Shown piece by piece: positions 44,838 to 52,265 of a DNA stretch of 64,000 nt; within the stretch, counting starts at the first letter, position 1; each line of letters opens with the position of its first letter. The notes beneath the pieces were generated by a model. It did no database searches. It was not told where the DNA came from and worked only from the letters and a program-made list of their open reading frames with translations. The stretch comes from Candidatus Kouleothrix ribensis (GTDB taxonomy: Bacteria; Chloroflexota; Chloroflexia; Chloroflexales; Roseiflexaceae), in NCBI GenBank assembly GCA_016722075.1, contig JADKGW010000001.1, positions 496,001-560,000 of the forward strand, written 5' to 3'. The translations under genes and the position numbers were made by a program.

Positions 44838-46211
44838 CCTGCGGGAGTTTAGGGGCGGACAGAACGTTTGAGCGAGGGGGGTGACGGGACGAGATGACAG
44901 ATGGGCGCACATCCGGTACGATGGTGGTGTTGAATCGCCACGATCGGAGGCACGCCCATGCACAGCATACCCCATCTGATGACCGCTGTCGAGACCCTGA
45001 TGGCCGAGACGTGTACGGCGCTGCCCGTGCGCACCCGACAGCGGTTGTGCTTTGCTGTGATCGGGATCATGCTGGCCGGCAGCGTGGTCATGCGGCGGGT
45101 TGCCAGTACCCACGCGCAGGTCTGTCCTTCTCCGACGTCCGCGGCCAGCCATGAACGACGGTTGCGCCGCTTGCTGGTCGACCCGACCGTGACGTGGGAG
45201 CAGACCTATGCGCGGGTGGTGCGGCGCGTGCTGCAACGACCCAGACGCGGCCCATGGCAGGTGATCATCGATGAGCGTGGGCATACCGATCAGACGCGCA
45301 CGCTGGTGGCAGCGCTCTGGTATCGTGGGCGGGCCATCCCGTTGGCGTGGCTGCTGTGGGTCGCCCAGGTGCCGCAGACCGACGCCTATTGGGATCGCTG
45401 TCAGCAGTTGCTGGCGTTGGTGGCGCCTATGCTGCCCGATGGCGTGCCGGTGGTGGTGATCGGCGACCGCGCGTTTGGCTGCCCCGCGTTCACCGATCGG
45501 GTGGCCGCGCGGGGGTGGGATTGGCTGGTACGGATCCAAGGGCAGACCCGTTTCATGGCGGCGAATAGCGATGAACAGTCCGGTCGTGACTGGGTGCATC
45601 AGCCGGGCGTGCGCATCTGTCAGCGCGGCCAACTGTTCAAGAAGGTCGGCTGGCGACCAGCACGTTTGGTGGGCTATTGGCGGCAGGGCTGTCACGACCC
45701 GTTGCTGCTTGCGAGTAGTCTGGCGGCGAGGTGGGGGCTGGTGCGCATGTATCGCAACCGCAGTGCGATTGAAGCGCTGTTCCGCGACTGGAAAAGCAGT
45801 GGCTGGCAGTGGGAGGACAGCCAACTCCGCACACTGGCGGCGCGGGAGCGGCTGGTGTTGCTGCTGGCGTTGACGACGGTGCTGACGCGCTGTTTGGGTG
45901 AGGAGGCGGCCAAGGCCGTCCTGGCGCAGCCACGCCAAACCGGGCAACGCCGCCCGTGGGCGGCGCGCAGCAGCCTGTTCCAACTCGGGCGAGAGCGCAT
46001 GTGGACGCGCATCTGGCGTGGCGAGACGACCCCAATCGCATGGGTGCTGGCGCATGCCGACGCGCCCACTTGGTCACAGGAGTGCTGGGATGCCGCACGT
46101 CCGGATGCCACCGCCCTGCACATGACCGGGCGCGTCGGCAAGCGCGAAACACGACGCGCCGTCTAATTGAGAGGCACACATATGTTCTGTCCGCCCCTAA
46201 ACCTGCGGGAG
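44838..46211. mobile_element. IS4-family insertion sequence with 10-bp target duplication
   Basis: The element spans 44848-46201 (1354 bp) with perfect 18-bp terminal inverted repeats (44848-44865 tttaggggcggacagaac and 46184-46201). The target duplication cctgcgggag is at 44838-44847 and 46202-46211. The transposase gene is complete. The insertion falls in one small hairpin (ctctcctgcgggagag) of the copy 3 repeat element and separates the RamA-like/DinB genes from the GcvT-like gene. Confidence 0.96.
44958..46166 (+). CDS. IS4-family DDE transposase
   Basis: The product is 402 aa, with ATG at 44958 and GGAGG seven bases upstream. The second catalytic Asp is in 'VVVIGDRAFGCPAF'. 'YRNRSAIEALFRDWKSSGWQ' shows the IS4 Y-(2)-R-(3)-E-(6)-K signature with the catalytic Glu. 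A first Asp candidate is in 'QVIIDERGHTDQT'. All parts are present and in frame, so this copy may be active. Confidence 0.93.
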   Translation: MHSIPHLMTAVETLMAETCTALPVRTRQRLCFAVIGIMLAGSVVMRRVASTHAQVCPSPTSAASHERRLRRLLVDPTVTWEQTYARVVRRVLQRPRRGPWQVIIDERGHTDQTRTLVAALWYRGRAIPLAWLLWVAQVPQTDAYWDRCQQLLALVAPMLPDGVPVVVIGDRAFGCPAFTDRVAARGWDWLVRIQGQTRFMAANSDEQSGRDWVHQPGVRICQRGQLFKKVGWRPARLVGYWRQGCHDPLLLASSLAARWGLVRMYRNRSAIEALFRDWKSSGWQWEDSQLRTLAARERLVLLLALTTVLTRCLGEEAAKAVLAQPRQTGQRRPWAARSSLFQLGRERMWTRIWRGETTPIAWVLAHADAPTWSQECWDAARPDATALHMTGRVGKRETRRAV

Positions 46212-46284
46212 AGGGGGGCAGGGGGGTGAGGGCGATGTGTCCATAGCATTGGCAGATGCGAGCGAAAGCGAAAAGGAAACGACA

Positions 46285-47481
46285 ATGCCCGAACGCCGAA
46301 CTCCACTCTACGAGAACCACGTTCGTCTGGGCGCGCAAATGGTCAAAGGCGGCGGCGACTATATGTTCCCGCTGTCGTATGCCTCGCCGATCGAGGAGCA
46401 TATCAACACGCGCACCAACGTCGGCATGCAGGATCTCTCGACCATGGGCGAGGTCGATATCAAAGGCCCCGGCGCCGAGCGCCTGATCAATGCGCTGCTG
46501 GTGAACGAGGTGCGCGACCTGCTGCCGGGCCAGGCGCGCTACTCGACCATGTGCCGCGACGACGGCGGCGTGGTCGACGACATTACTGTCTATAAGTTCA
46601 ACGACGAGCATTTCATGATCGTCACCAGCTCAGGCCCGCGCAAGAAGACCGCGCGCTGGATCGCCGACCACGCGATCGGCACCAGCACCTACGTCACCGA
46701 TATCAGCGCGGCGGTGGCGCTGCCGGTGGTGCAAGGCCCGCGCTCGCGCGATTTCCTCAAAGCAGTCGCGCCTGGCGCCGATATCGATGCGCTCAAGTTC
46801 TTCCGCTTCATGCCGGCGCAGATCAACGACACCGAGCTGCTGATCTCGCGCTCGGGCTACACCGGCGAGCTGGGCTACGAGCTGTTCACCCCGGCCGAAG
46901 AGGCCGGCGCGCTGTGGGAGTTCCTGCTCCAACACGGCCGCGAGTTCGGCCTCAAGCCCTATGGCCTTGCGGCCATGCAGTCGCTGCGCATCGAGAAGGC
47001 CTTCCCGCTCTACGGCAACGATATCAACGAAAACTACACGCCCTTCCACGTTGGGCTGGATCGCTGGATCCGCTTCGATAAGCGCGATTTCATCGGCCGC
47101 GCGGCGCTGCTGCGCGTGCAACAGCAGGGTATCGCCGAGCGCTGGGTCGGCCTGACCATCCAGGGCGAGCTGCCCGCCGCTGCCAATGCAACAGTCTGGA
47201 GCATCGGCGCAGTCACGCCCAACGAAGAAAAGATCGTCAGCGGCCCCGAAGCCGGCACATCCAAAGACCGCATCCTGCCAGCTGATCCGATCGGCCACGT
47301 CACGTTCAGCGCGCGCGGCCACACGGTGGGCAAGACGCTCGGGCTGGCCTACGTGCGCAGCGCGCACGCCTGGCCCGGCAGCCGCGTGCTGGTCGAGGTG
47401 CAGGGCAAGCCGGTGCCGGCGGTCGTCACGCCCACGCCGTTCTTCGACCCGCAGGGCGCCCGCCTGCGCGCAAAGGCCTGA
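46285..47481 (+). CDS. GcvT/aminomethyltransferase-family THF methyltransferase
   Basis: The product is 398 aa from the ATG at 46285 with AAGGA upstream. The GcvT fold is seen in 'NVGMQDLSTMGEVDIKGPGA', 'DGGVVDDITVYKFNDEHF', 'SRSGYTGELGYELF' and 'GLAAMQSLRIEKAFPLYGND'; the conserved folate-facing Asp/Glu/Arg residues are present. In glycine cleavage GcvT acts on aminomethyl-lipoate. Stand-alone relatives demethylate dimethylglycine, sarcosine or DMSP to give methyl- or methylene-THF. No GcvH or GcvP is adjacent. Here it probably passes a methyl group of a betaine breakdown product to THF. An insert of about 25 residues near 315-340 is not typical. Confidence 0.88.
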   Translation: MPERRTPLYENHVRLGAQMVKGGGDYMFPLSYASPIEEHINTRTNVGMQDLSTMGEVDIKGPGAERLINALLVNEVRDLLPGQARYSTMCRDDGGVVDDITVYKFNDEHFMIVTSSGPRKKTARWIADHAIGTSTYVTDISAAVALPVVQGPRSRDFLKAVAPGADIDALKFFRFMPAQINDTELLISRSGYTGELGYELFTPAEEAGALWEFLLQHGREFGLKPYGLAAMQSLRIEKAFPLYGNDINENYTPFHVGLDRWIRFDKRDFIGRAALLRVQQQGIAERWVGLTIQGELPAAANATVWSIGAVTPNEEKIVSGPEAGTSKDRILPADPIGHVTFSARGHTVGKTLGLAYVRSAHAWPGSRVLVEVQGKPVPAVVTPTPFFDPQGARLRAKA

Positions 47482-47603
47482 TGCTAGTGCATAGTGCGTG
47501 CAGGCGTCGCCTGGCAATGAGTTATCCTGGATCTTGCACACCCCACCCTAACAGGGGAGGCGCTCACGTGGAGGGTTTTCGCCCAGCATGTTGGGTTACG
47601 TGC
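47482..47603. other. Gap after the GcvT-like gene
   Basis: No gene is seen. An inverted repeat around 47583-47596 (cccagcatgttggg) is present. The rest of the gap up to 47838 is taken by repeat copy 2 and a short leader. Confidence 0.4.
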
Positions 47604-47774
47604 ATACCCCTCCCCGGTACCCCCTCCCCTGGCAAGGGAGGAGGGCAGAATTTGGCGTTCCAATGCGGCGGCACAGCCGCCGCATTGGAACGCGCATAGG
47701 ATACCCCCCTCTCCCAACATTGGGAGAGGGGGCAGGGGGGTGAGGGCCGATCGCATGGGCACGCGATCAACCAA
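47604..47774. repeat. Modular hairpin element, copy 2
   Basis: The central perfect 18-bp stem is 47655-47672 with 47676-47693, loop aca. One stem pair differs from copy 1 by a compensated C-G to A-T change. Flanking hairpins are ccctcccctggcaagggagg on the left and cctctcccaacattgggagagg (split here: cctctcccaa + cattgggagagg) on the right. Orientation is opposite to copy 1 and the same as copy 3. Confidence 0.88.
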
Positions 47775-47838
47775 GAGGGGGCAGGGGGATGAGGGGCCGC
47801 CGCATTGCTCTGCGATTAACGTGAATTGAAGGAAAGCG

Positions 47839-49161
47839 ATGAATCGCATCACCAAACGCTTCAACACAATCGTCGTCGGCGTCGGCGCGGCCGGCAGCGC
47901 CACGATCTACGAGCTGGCCAAACGTGGCAAGCAGGTGCTCGGCCTCGAGCGCTTCGATGTGCCGCACGAGATGGGCTCGTCGCACGGCCACACCCGCATC
48001 ATCCGCCTGGCCTACTACGAGCATCCTTCGTATGTCATGCTGCTGCACCGCGCCTACGAGCTGTGGCGCGAGATCCAGGGCCGTGCCGGCGAGCAGCTGC
48101 TGCATATCATCGGCTCGATCGATGCCGGCCCGCCCGACAGCCGCGTGTTCCAGGGCGCGCTGCAGTCGGCGCTCGAATACAACCTCGACCACGAGGTGCT
48201 CACCGGCGTCGAGATCACCCAGCGCTTCCCTGGCTACCACCTGCCGCACGAGACGCTGGCGCTCTACCAGCCGCAGGGCGGCTTCCTGGTGCCCGAGCGC
48301 TGCATTATTTCGTATGTCCAGGCTGCCCAGGCGCTCGGCGCCGAGGTGCATGGCCGCGAGCGCGTGCTCGAGTGGCAACCGCTCGGCGACGGCGTGCGTG
48401 TCACGACCAGCCGCGAGGTCTACGAGGCCGATCGGCTGGTGATCACTGCCGGCGCCTGGAACAGCACCCTGCTGCCGCCGCTGAACGGCCTGCTCACGCC
48501 CGAGCGCCAGGTGCTGGCCTGGCTGCAGCCGCGCCGGCCCGAGCTGTTCAGCCCCAACGCCTTCCCGGTGTTCAACCTGCTGGTCGGCGAGGGCCGCTAC
48601 TACGGCTTCCCGGTGTTCGGTATCCCCGGCTTCAAGTTTGGCCGCTACCACCACCTCGAAGAAGCGGTTGACCCCGAGACGATCGATCGCGAGCCGAACG
48701 ACTACGACGAGCAGATCCTGCGCGAATTCGCCGAGCGCTATTTCCCTGCCGGCGCCGGCCCAACCATGACCATGCGCTCGTGTATGTTTACGAATACGCC
48801 CGACCGCCATTTCATCATCGATCTGCACCCGCAGTACCCGCAGGTGTCGTTCACGTCGCCCTGCTCGGGGCACGGCTTCAAGTTCGCCAGCGTCGTCGGC
48901 GAGATCATGGCCGATATGGCCGAGCGCGGCGAGACGCGCCATAATATCGAGTTCTTCCGGCTTGGTCGCTTCCGCAGCGGCGCGTACCACACCGCCCACG
49001 CCGGCGCGCTGGCCCGCACACGCACCAACGATTTCGGCGCTGCGGCGGCCACATTCACCGCCTATAGCCCACATGCCGGCGGCTTGATCGCACATCACGG
49101 TGCTCCAACCGGCCGGCTCGCCGCCGCCGAGGCCGCCGATGCCATTCGCCCGTTCTGGTGA
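47839..49161 (+). CDS. Monomeric sarcosine oxidase / N-methyl-amino-acid oxidase (MSOX/MTOX) family
   Basis: The product has 440 aa. The FAD motif 'TIVVGVGAAGSATIYELAKRG' lies at the N-terminus, and 'GSSHGHTRIIRLAYYEHPSY' is the family signature. Cys315 in 'MRSCMFTNTPDRHFIID' matches the covalent flavin Cys of monomeric sarcosine oxidase in motif and number. 'CSGHGFKFASVVG' is the C-terminal motif. The enzyme oxidises an N-methyl group to formaldehyde, or methylene-THF with a partner, and makes peroxide. It would take dimethylglycine or sarcosine produced by the earlier steps. A C-terminal tail of about 50 residues (after 'IEFFRLGRF') exceeds the family norm. Confidence 0.92.
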   Translation: MNRITKRFNTIVVGVGAAGSATIYELAKRGKQVLGLERFDVPHEMGSSHGHTRIIRLAYYEHPSYVMLLHRAYELWREIQGRAGEQLLHIIGSIDAGPPDSRVFQGALQSALEYNLDHEVLTGVEITQRFPGYHLPHETLALYQPQGGFLVPERCIISYVQAAQALGAEVHGRERVLEWQPLGDGVRVTTSREVYEADRLVITAGAWNSTLLPPLNGLLTPERQVLAWLQPRRPELFSPNAFPVFNLLVGEGRYYGFPVFGIPGFKFGRYHHLEEAVDPETIDREPNDYDEQILREFAERYFPAGAGPTMTMRSCMFTNTPDRHFIIDLHPQYPQVSFTSPCSGHGFKFASVVGEIMADMAERGETRHNIEFFRLGRFRSGAYHTAHAGALARTRTNDFGAAAATFTAYSPHAGGLIAHHGAPTGRLAAAEAADAIRPFW

Positions 49162-49257
49162 GGCGATCACACCTCACCCTTGCCCCTTTGCAGATCTGCT
49201 ACAATCAGTGCAAGCGCCAGGCCGGTACATCACAATCGACCCGACAAGGAACAAGCT

Positions 49258-50241
49258 ATGTCCAACCGCTTTCTCGATCTGCTCAAGCAGGAAGGCCCGC
49301 TCGTCGCCGATGGCGGCATGGGCACGATGCTCATGGCCGCCGGCTTGCTGTTCGGCGACCCGCCCGAGCTCTGGAATGTGCTGCCCGACAAGCAGCCGCA
49401 CGTGCGCGCGGTACACCGCGGCTACCTCGATGCCGGCGCCCAGGTCATTCTGACCAACAGCTTCGGCGGCACGCCGTTCCGGCTGAAGCTACACAACCTG
49501 CACGATCGCGTGTTCGAGCTGAACCAGGCTGCCGCCGAGCTGGCTCGCGCCGAGGCTGGCGACGCGGCCGTAGTGGCCGGCTCGATCGGCCCAAGCGGCG
49601 AGCTGTTCGAGCCAATCGGCGCGCTCACCTACGAGTCGGCCGTGGCCGGCTTCGCCGCGCAGGCTGCTGGCCTCGCTGCCGGCGGCGCCGACGTGCTGTG
49701 GGTCGAGACGATGAGCGACCTGCAAGAGGTGCGTGCGGCCGTGGCCGGCGCGCGCCAGGCCGCCCCGCAGCTGCCGCTCGTCGCGACCATGACCTTCGAT
49801 ACGCGCGGCTTCACCATGATGGGTGTTAGCCCGGCCCAGGCCGTGGCCGAGCTAAGCTCGCTGGGGCTGGCGGCGCTTGGTGCCAACTGCGGCAACGGCA
49901 CCGACGAGATCGAGGGCGTGATCGATGGCATGCGCCAGGCCGGCGCCGCCCTGCCGCTGATCGCCAAGAGCAACGCCGGCCTGCCCGAGATGATCGACGG
50001 CCAGGCGGTGTACAACGGCACGCCCGCCGTGATGGCCACCTACGCCCGGCGCGTGCGCGCGCTCGGCGCCACGATCATCGGCGCGTGCTGTGGCAGCTCG
50101 CCTGCGCATATTCGCGCCATGGCCCAGGCGCTGCGGGCGCTCCCGCCGCTCGAGTTGGGCGAGTTCGAGCTTGCCAGCGCGCCGGCCCAGCGCCAGCCGC
50201 CCAAGGCCACCCGGCGTGCCCGCCGTGCGGCGGAGTTATGA
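49258..50241 (+). CDS. Homocysteine S-methyltransferase family protein (BHMT-like)
   Basis: The product is 327 aa from the ATG at 49258 with AAGGA upstream. The zinc-thiolate barrel is seen in 'VADGGMGTMLMAAG', 'AQVILTNSFGGTPFRL', 'GANCGNGTDEIEGV' (first Zn Cys) and 'IIGACCGSSPAHIRAM' (the other two Zn Cys). The family methylates homocysteine to methionine from betaine, S-methylmethionine or a methylated corrinoid (as in the first module of MetH). No cobalamin domain is fused. In this cluster it could drain methyl groups from the corrinoid protein or from betaine directly. Confidence 0.9.
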   Translation: MSNRFLDLLKQEGPLVADGGMGTMLMAAGLLFGDPPELWNVLPDKQPHVRAVHRGYLDAGAQVILTNSFGGTPFRLKLHNLHDRVFELNQAAAELARAEAGDAAVVAGSIGPSGELFEPIGALTYESAVAGFAAQAAGLAAGGADVLWVETMSDLQEVRAAVAGARQAAPQLPLVATMTFDTRGFTMMGVSPAQAVAELSSLGLAALGANCGNGTDEIEGVIDGMRQAGAALPLIAKSNAGLPEMIDGQAVYNGTPAVMATYARRVRALGATIIGACCGSSPAHIRAMAQALRALPPLELGEFELASAPAQRQPPKATRRARRAAEL

Positions 50242-50318
50242 GTGCTGAGTGTTGAGTGTTGAGTTGATTAAGGAATAGTAGTTTGATTCAAAACTCAAAA
50301 CTCAAAACTCAAAACTCA
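50236..50318. repeat. Heptamer-word repeats at the start of the DUF1638 gene
   Basis: Tandem gagtgtt words (about 50245-50265) and tandem aaactca words (about 50289-50318) form loosely complementary arms around the ribosome-binding site AAGGA. The second array supplies the first dozen codons ('IQNSKLKTQNST') of the DUF1638 protein. Confidence 0.85.
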
Positions 50319-50993
50319 ACGGTCGCCTTCGTACTCTGCGGTGCGCTGGCCCGCGAGGTCGTTGCGATCGTTAGGCGGCATGGCTGGGATGTGGCGCTGT
50401 TCGGCGTGGCGGCGCAGGATCATCTGGTGCCGCAGCAGATCGGCCCCGATGTCGAGCGGCGCCTGCGCGAGCTGATCCCGCGCTTTGAGCGGATCGTGGT
50501 GGTGTACGGCGACTGCGGCACCAGCGGCCGGCTCGACCAGCTGCTCGATCACTATAACGTGCCGCGCATCGCCGGCCCGCACTGCTACGAAATGTATGCC
50601 GGCGGCGATCACTTCGACGCCATGATGCGCGCGGAGCCTGGCACGTTCTTCCTCACCGATTTCATGGTGCGCGGGTTTGAGGGTACCATTCTCAAGGGCC
50701 TGGGGCTTGATCGCTTCCCCGAGCTGCGCGATACCTACTTCGCCAACTATCGCCGGCTGGTGTACCTGGCACAGAGCGACGACCAGGCACTGGCCGAGAA
50801 GGCCGGCCTGATCGCCCAGGCCCTCGGGCTGCCGTTCGAGCTGCGCTATACCGGCTACGGCCAGCTCGAGGCGCGCCTGGTCGCACTGGTCGCCGAGCTC
50901 GATCACGAGCGCTACCAGCCACGCCTGGCCGAGCCGCTGCCTGCAGCACCACCCGCTCGCGCGGCGCACGTGCGCCGCACCGCCCGCCGTTAA
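50283..50993 (+). CDS. DUF1638 protein
   Basis: The product has up to 236 aa from a TTG at 50283. The family core begins at 'VAFVLCGALAREVVAIVRRH'. 'VVVYGDCGTSGRLDQLL', 'GPHCYEMYAGGDHFDAMM' and 'GTFFLTDFMVRGFEGTILKG' are DUF1638 hallmarks, with conserved Cys and His residues. DUF1638 genes recur beside corrinoid methyltransferase genes in methanogens and other bacteria, so a helper role in methyl transfer or corrinoid handling is likely; its reaction is unknown. The first 12 residues are encoded by a repeat, and no better start is visible downstream. Confidence 0.82.
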   Translation: MIQNSKLKTQNSTVAFVLCGALAREVVAIVRRHGWDVALFGVAAQDHLVPQQIGPDVERRLRELIPRFERIVVVYGDCGTSGRLDQLLDHYNVPRIAGPHCYEMYAGGDHFDAMMRAEPGTFFLTDFMVRGFEGTILKGLGLDRFPELRDTYFANYRRLVYLAQSDDQALAEKAGLIAQALGLPFELRYTGYGQLEARLVALVAELDHERYQPRLAEPLPAAPPARAAHVRRTARR

Positions 50994-51029
50994 TCACAAG
51001 CGTACGTGGTAGCCCTTGCCGCCCTCCGC

Positions 51030-51779
51030 TTAGATCTGCCCGCCACGGCGCACTCGCCAGCCAAACGCCAGCAGCACCACGCCGGCCAGCACGATCAGCT
51101 CGAATGCCAGCCCGCGCTCACCGCCGGTGGCCGGCAGGTTCGGATCCTCAATTTTGATGGCCGTCTGGATGCCTGCCATATTCTGCGCGTTCGAGGCTGG
51201 TGGGAAGAGCGTGCCGCTAGGCATGAACAGTGTTTGCGCCTGCTGCGATATGTTCGTAACCGTGATCTGGCCGCGCCCGTAGAAGTTGTCGCTAGCCGTC
51301 GCCGTGATCTGCTGCTTCTCGCCGATAGGCTGCCACGAGTCGAGCGTGATCGTCACCTGATTGGCTTTGGCGGCCTCAAGGATCGAGGTGCCGTTCGGGT
51401 TCGTCACAGTCGCGGCCGTTGCTGCTGTGATTACCTCCTGGGCCAGCGCATCACCTTTCGGACTGTTGGGCGTATTGATCAATTGCCAGATTGCGTACTC
51501 AACTTGTAGTGCCTGTTTTACGTCGGCGGTGAGCCCTTTGCGCTGCGCGTATTCCAGCGCCGCGCGCACCTTGTCGGGCGCCACCGTGCCATCAGGGCCG
51601 TTGATCGCCGTCGGAAACAGCTTGCCGAAGTTCACACAGAACGCCTCGAATGTGATCGTGGCCTTGCCGTCTGGGTGCAATGTAAACGATTTTGTCGCTT
51701 GCGCCTGCGCTGCCTGGCCGCTCATTCCCAACACCGCCAGCAGTGCGACCATGGCCACAGCTACGTACCGGTACCGCAT
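51030..51779 (-). CDS. Secreted protein with C-terminal LPATG sorting-like signal
   Basis: The product is 249 aa from the ATG at 51777-51779 (AAGGAG upstream). Residues 1-26 are a signal peptide ('VAMVALLAVLGMSGQAAQA'). The middle has no recognised domain ('FEAFCVNFGKLFPTAINGPD' and a region of helices). The end 'LPATGGERG', a hydrophobic helix and 'WRVRRGG' has the LPxTG-helix-positive-tail layout used by sortases. In this phylum such tails may instead be plain anchors. It should be exposed on the surface. Function unknown. Confidence 0.7.
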   Translation of the reverse strand: MRYRYVAVAMVALLAVLGMSGQAAQAQATKSFTLHPDGKATITFEAFCVNFGKLFPTAINGPDGTVAPDKVRAALEYAQRKGLTADVKQALQVEYAIWQLINTPNSPKGDALAQEVITAATAATVTNPNGTSILEAAKANQVTITLDSWQPIGEKQQITATASDNFYGRGQITVTNISQQAQTLFMPSGTLFPPASNAQNMAGIQTAIKIEDPNLPATGGERGLAFELIVLAGVVLLAFGWRVRRGGQI

Positions 51780-52265
51780 AAACGCTCCTTCAACTATCGA
51801 CAAAGCCGGCCGCGCGGTTCCACTCCACGCGGCTATGCAGCTCTGAAGCACGTTGCCTGCGTTCAGTTTGTGCGCTCTGCGGTGGCAAAAACCGAACGCA
51901 GCGATTCCCTACCACGCTGCCATAGGCAGCCATCGCCCGCAACGCAGGTTACTGCGTAATCATGGCCATCCGACCTACGCGGTGCCCCGTGTTGCGTGCC
52001 TGCTCACGTGCGGCAGCACGATACACGAAACGTACCACGCTGCCGCAGGTAAAAACGCCGACTGTGTAAGCCCTGTAATTGAGCAGACGTGCCCGCTGCC
52101 ATTTTTGTCACCGATCTGCCTGGCTCAGATCTCGCGGCAGCATCACTACGTAGATCTGGGTAGCATGAGCAACGATTGAGCGCTTCGTAAGATTCTCGTC
52201 ATATCTAGCTAACAATCGTTGGCTATACTTCGCTTTAGACATAGAGCATAAGCCCACAAGGAAGT
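51780..52265. other. Divergent upstream region between LPATG gene and msrP
   Basis: No credible gene in these 486 bases, which are less GC-rich than the coding DNA. The promoters of both divergent genes must be here. None matches consensus well enough to place. msrP has AAGGA at about 52259-52263. Confidence 0.45.

Noticed and set aside
44433..46055. 540-aa minus-strand frame spanning the DinB gene and the insertion sequence
   Set aside because: It crosses the IS end and target duplication and opposes two well-supported genes, so it cannot be an ancestral gene.
46285..47481. DMSP demethylase (DmdA)
   Set aside because: It belongs to the same GcvT superfamily, but the surrounding genes concern amine methyl groups and I see no DmdA-specific feature. 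It is left as a family-level call.
46285..47481. True glycine cleavage T-protein
   Set aside because: No gcvH or gcvP genes are adjacent, and the context is corrinoid/betaine metabolism.
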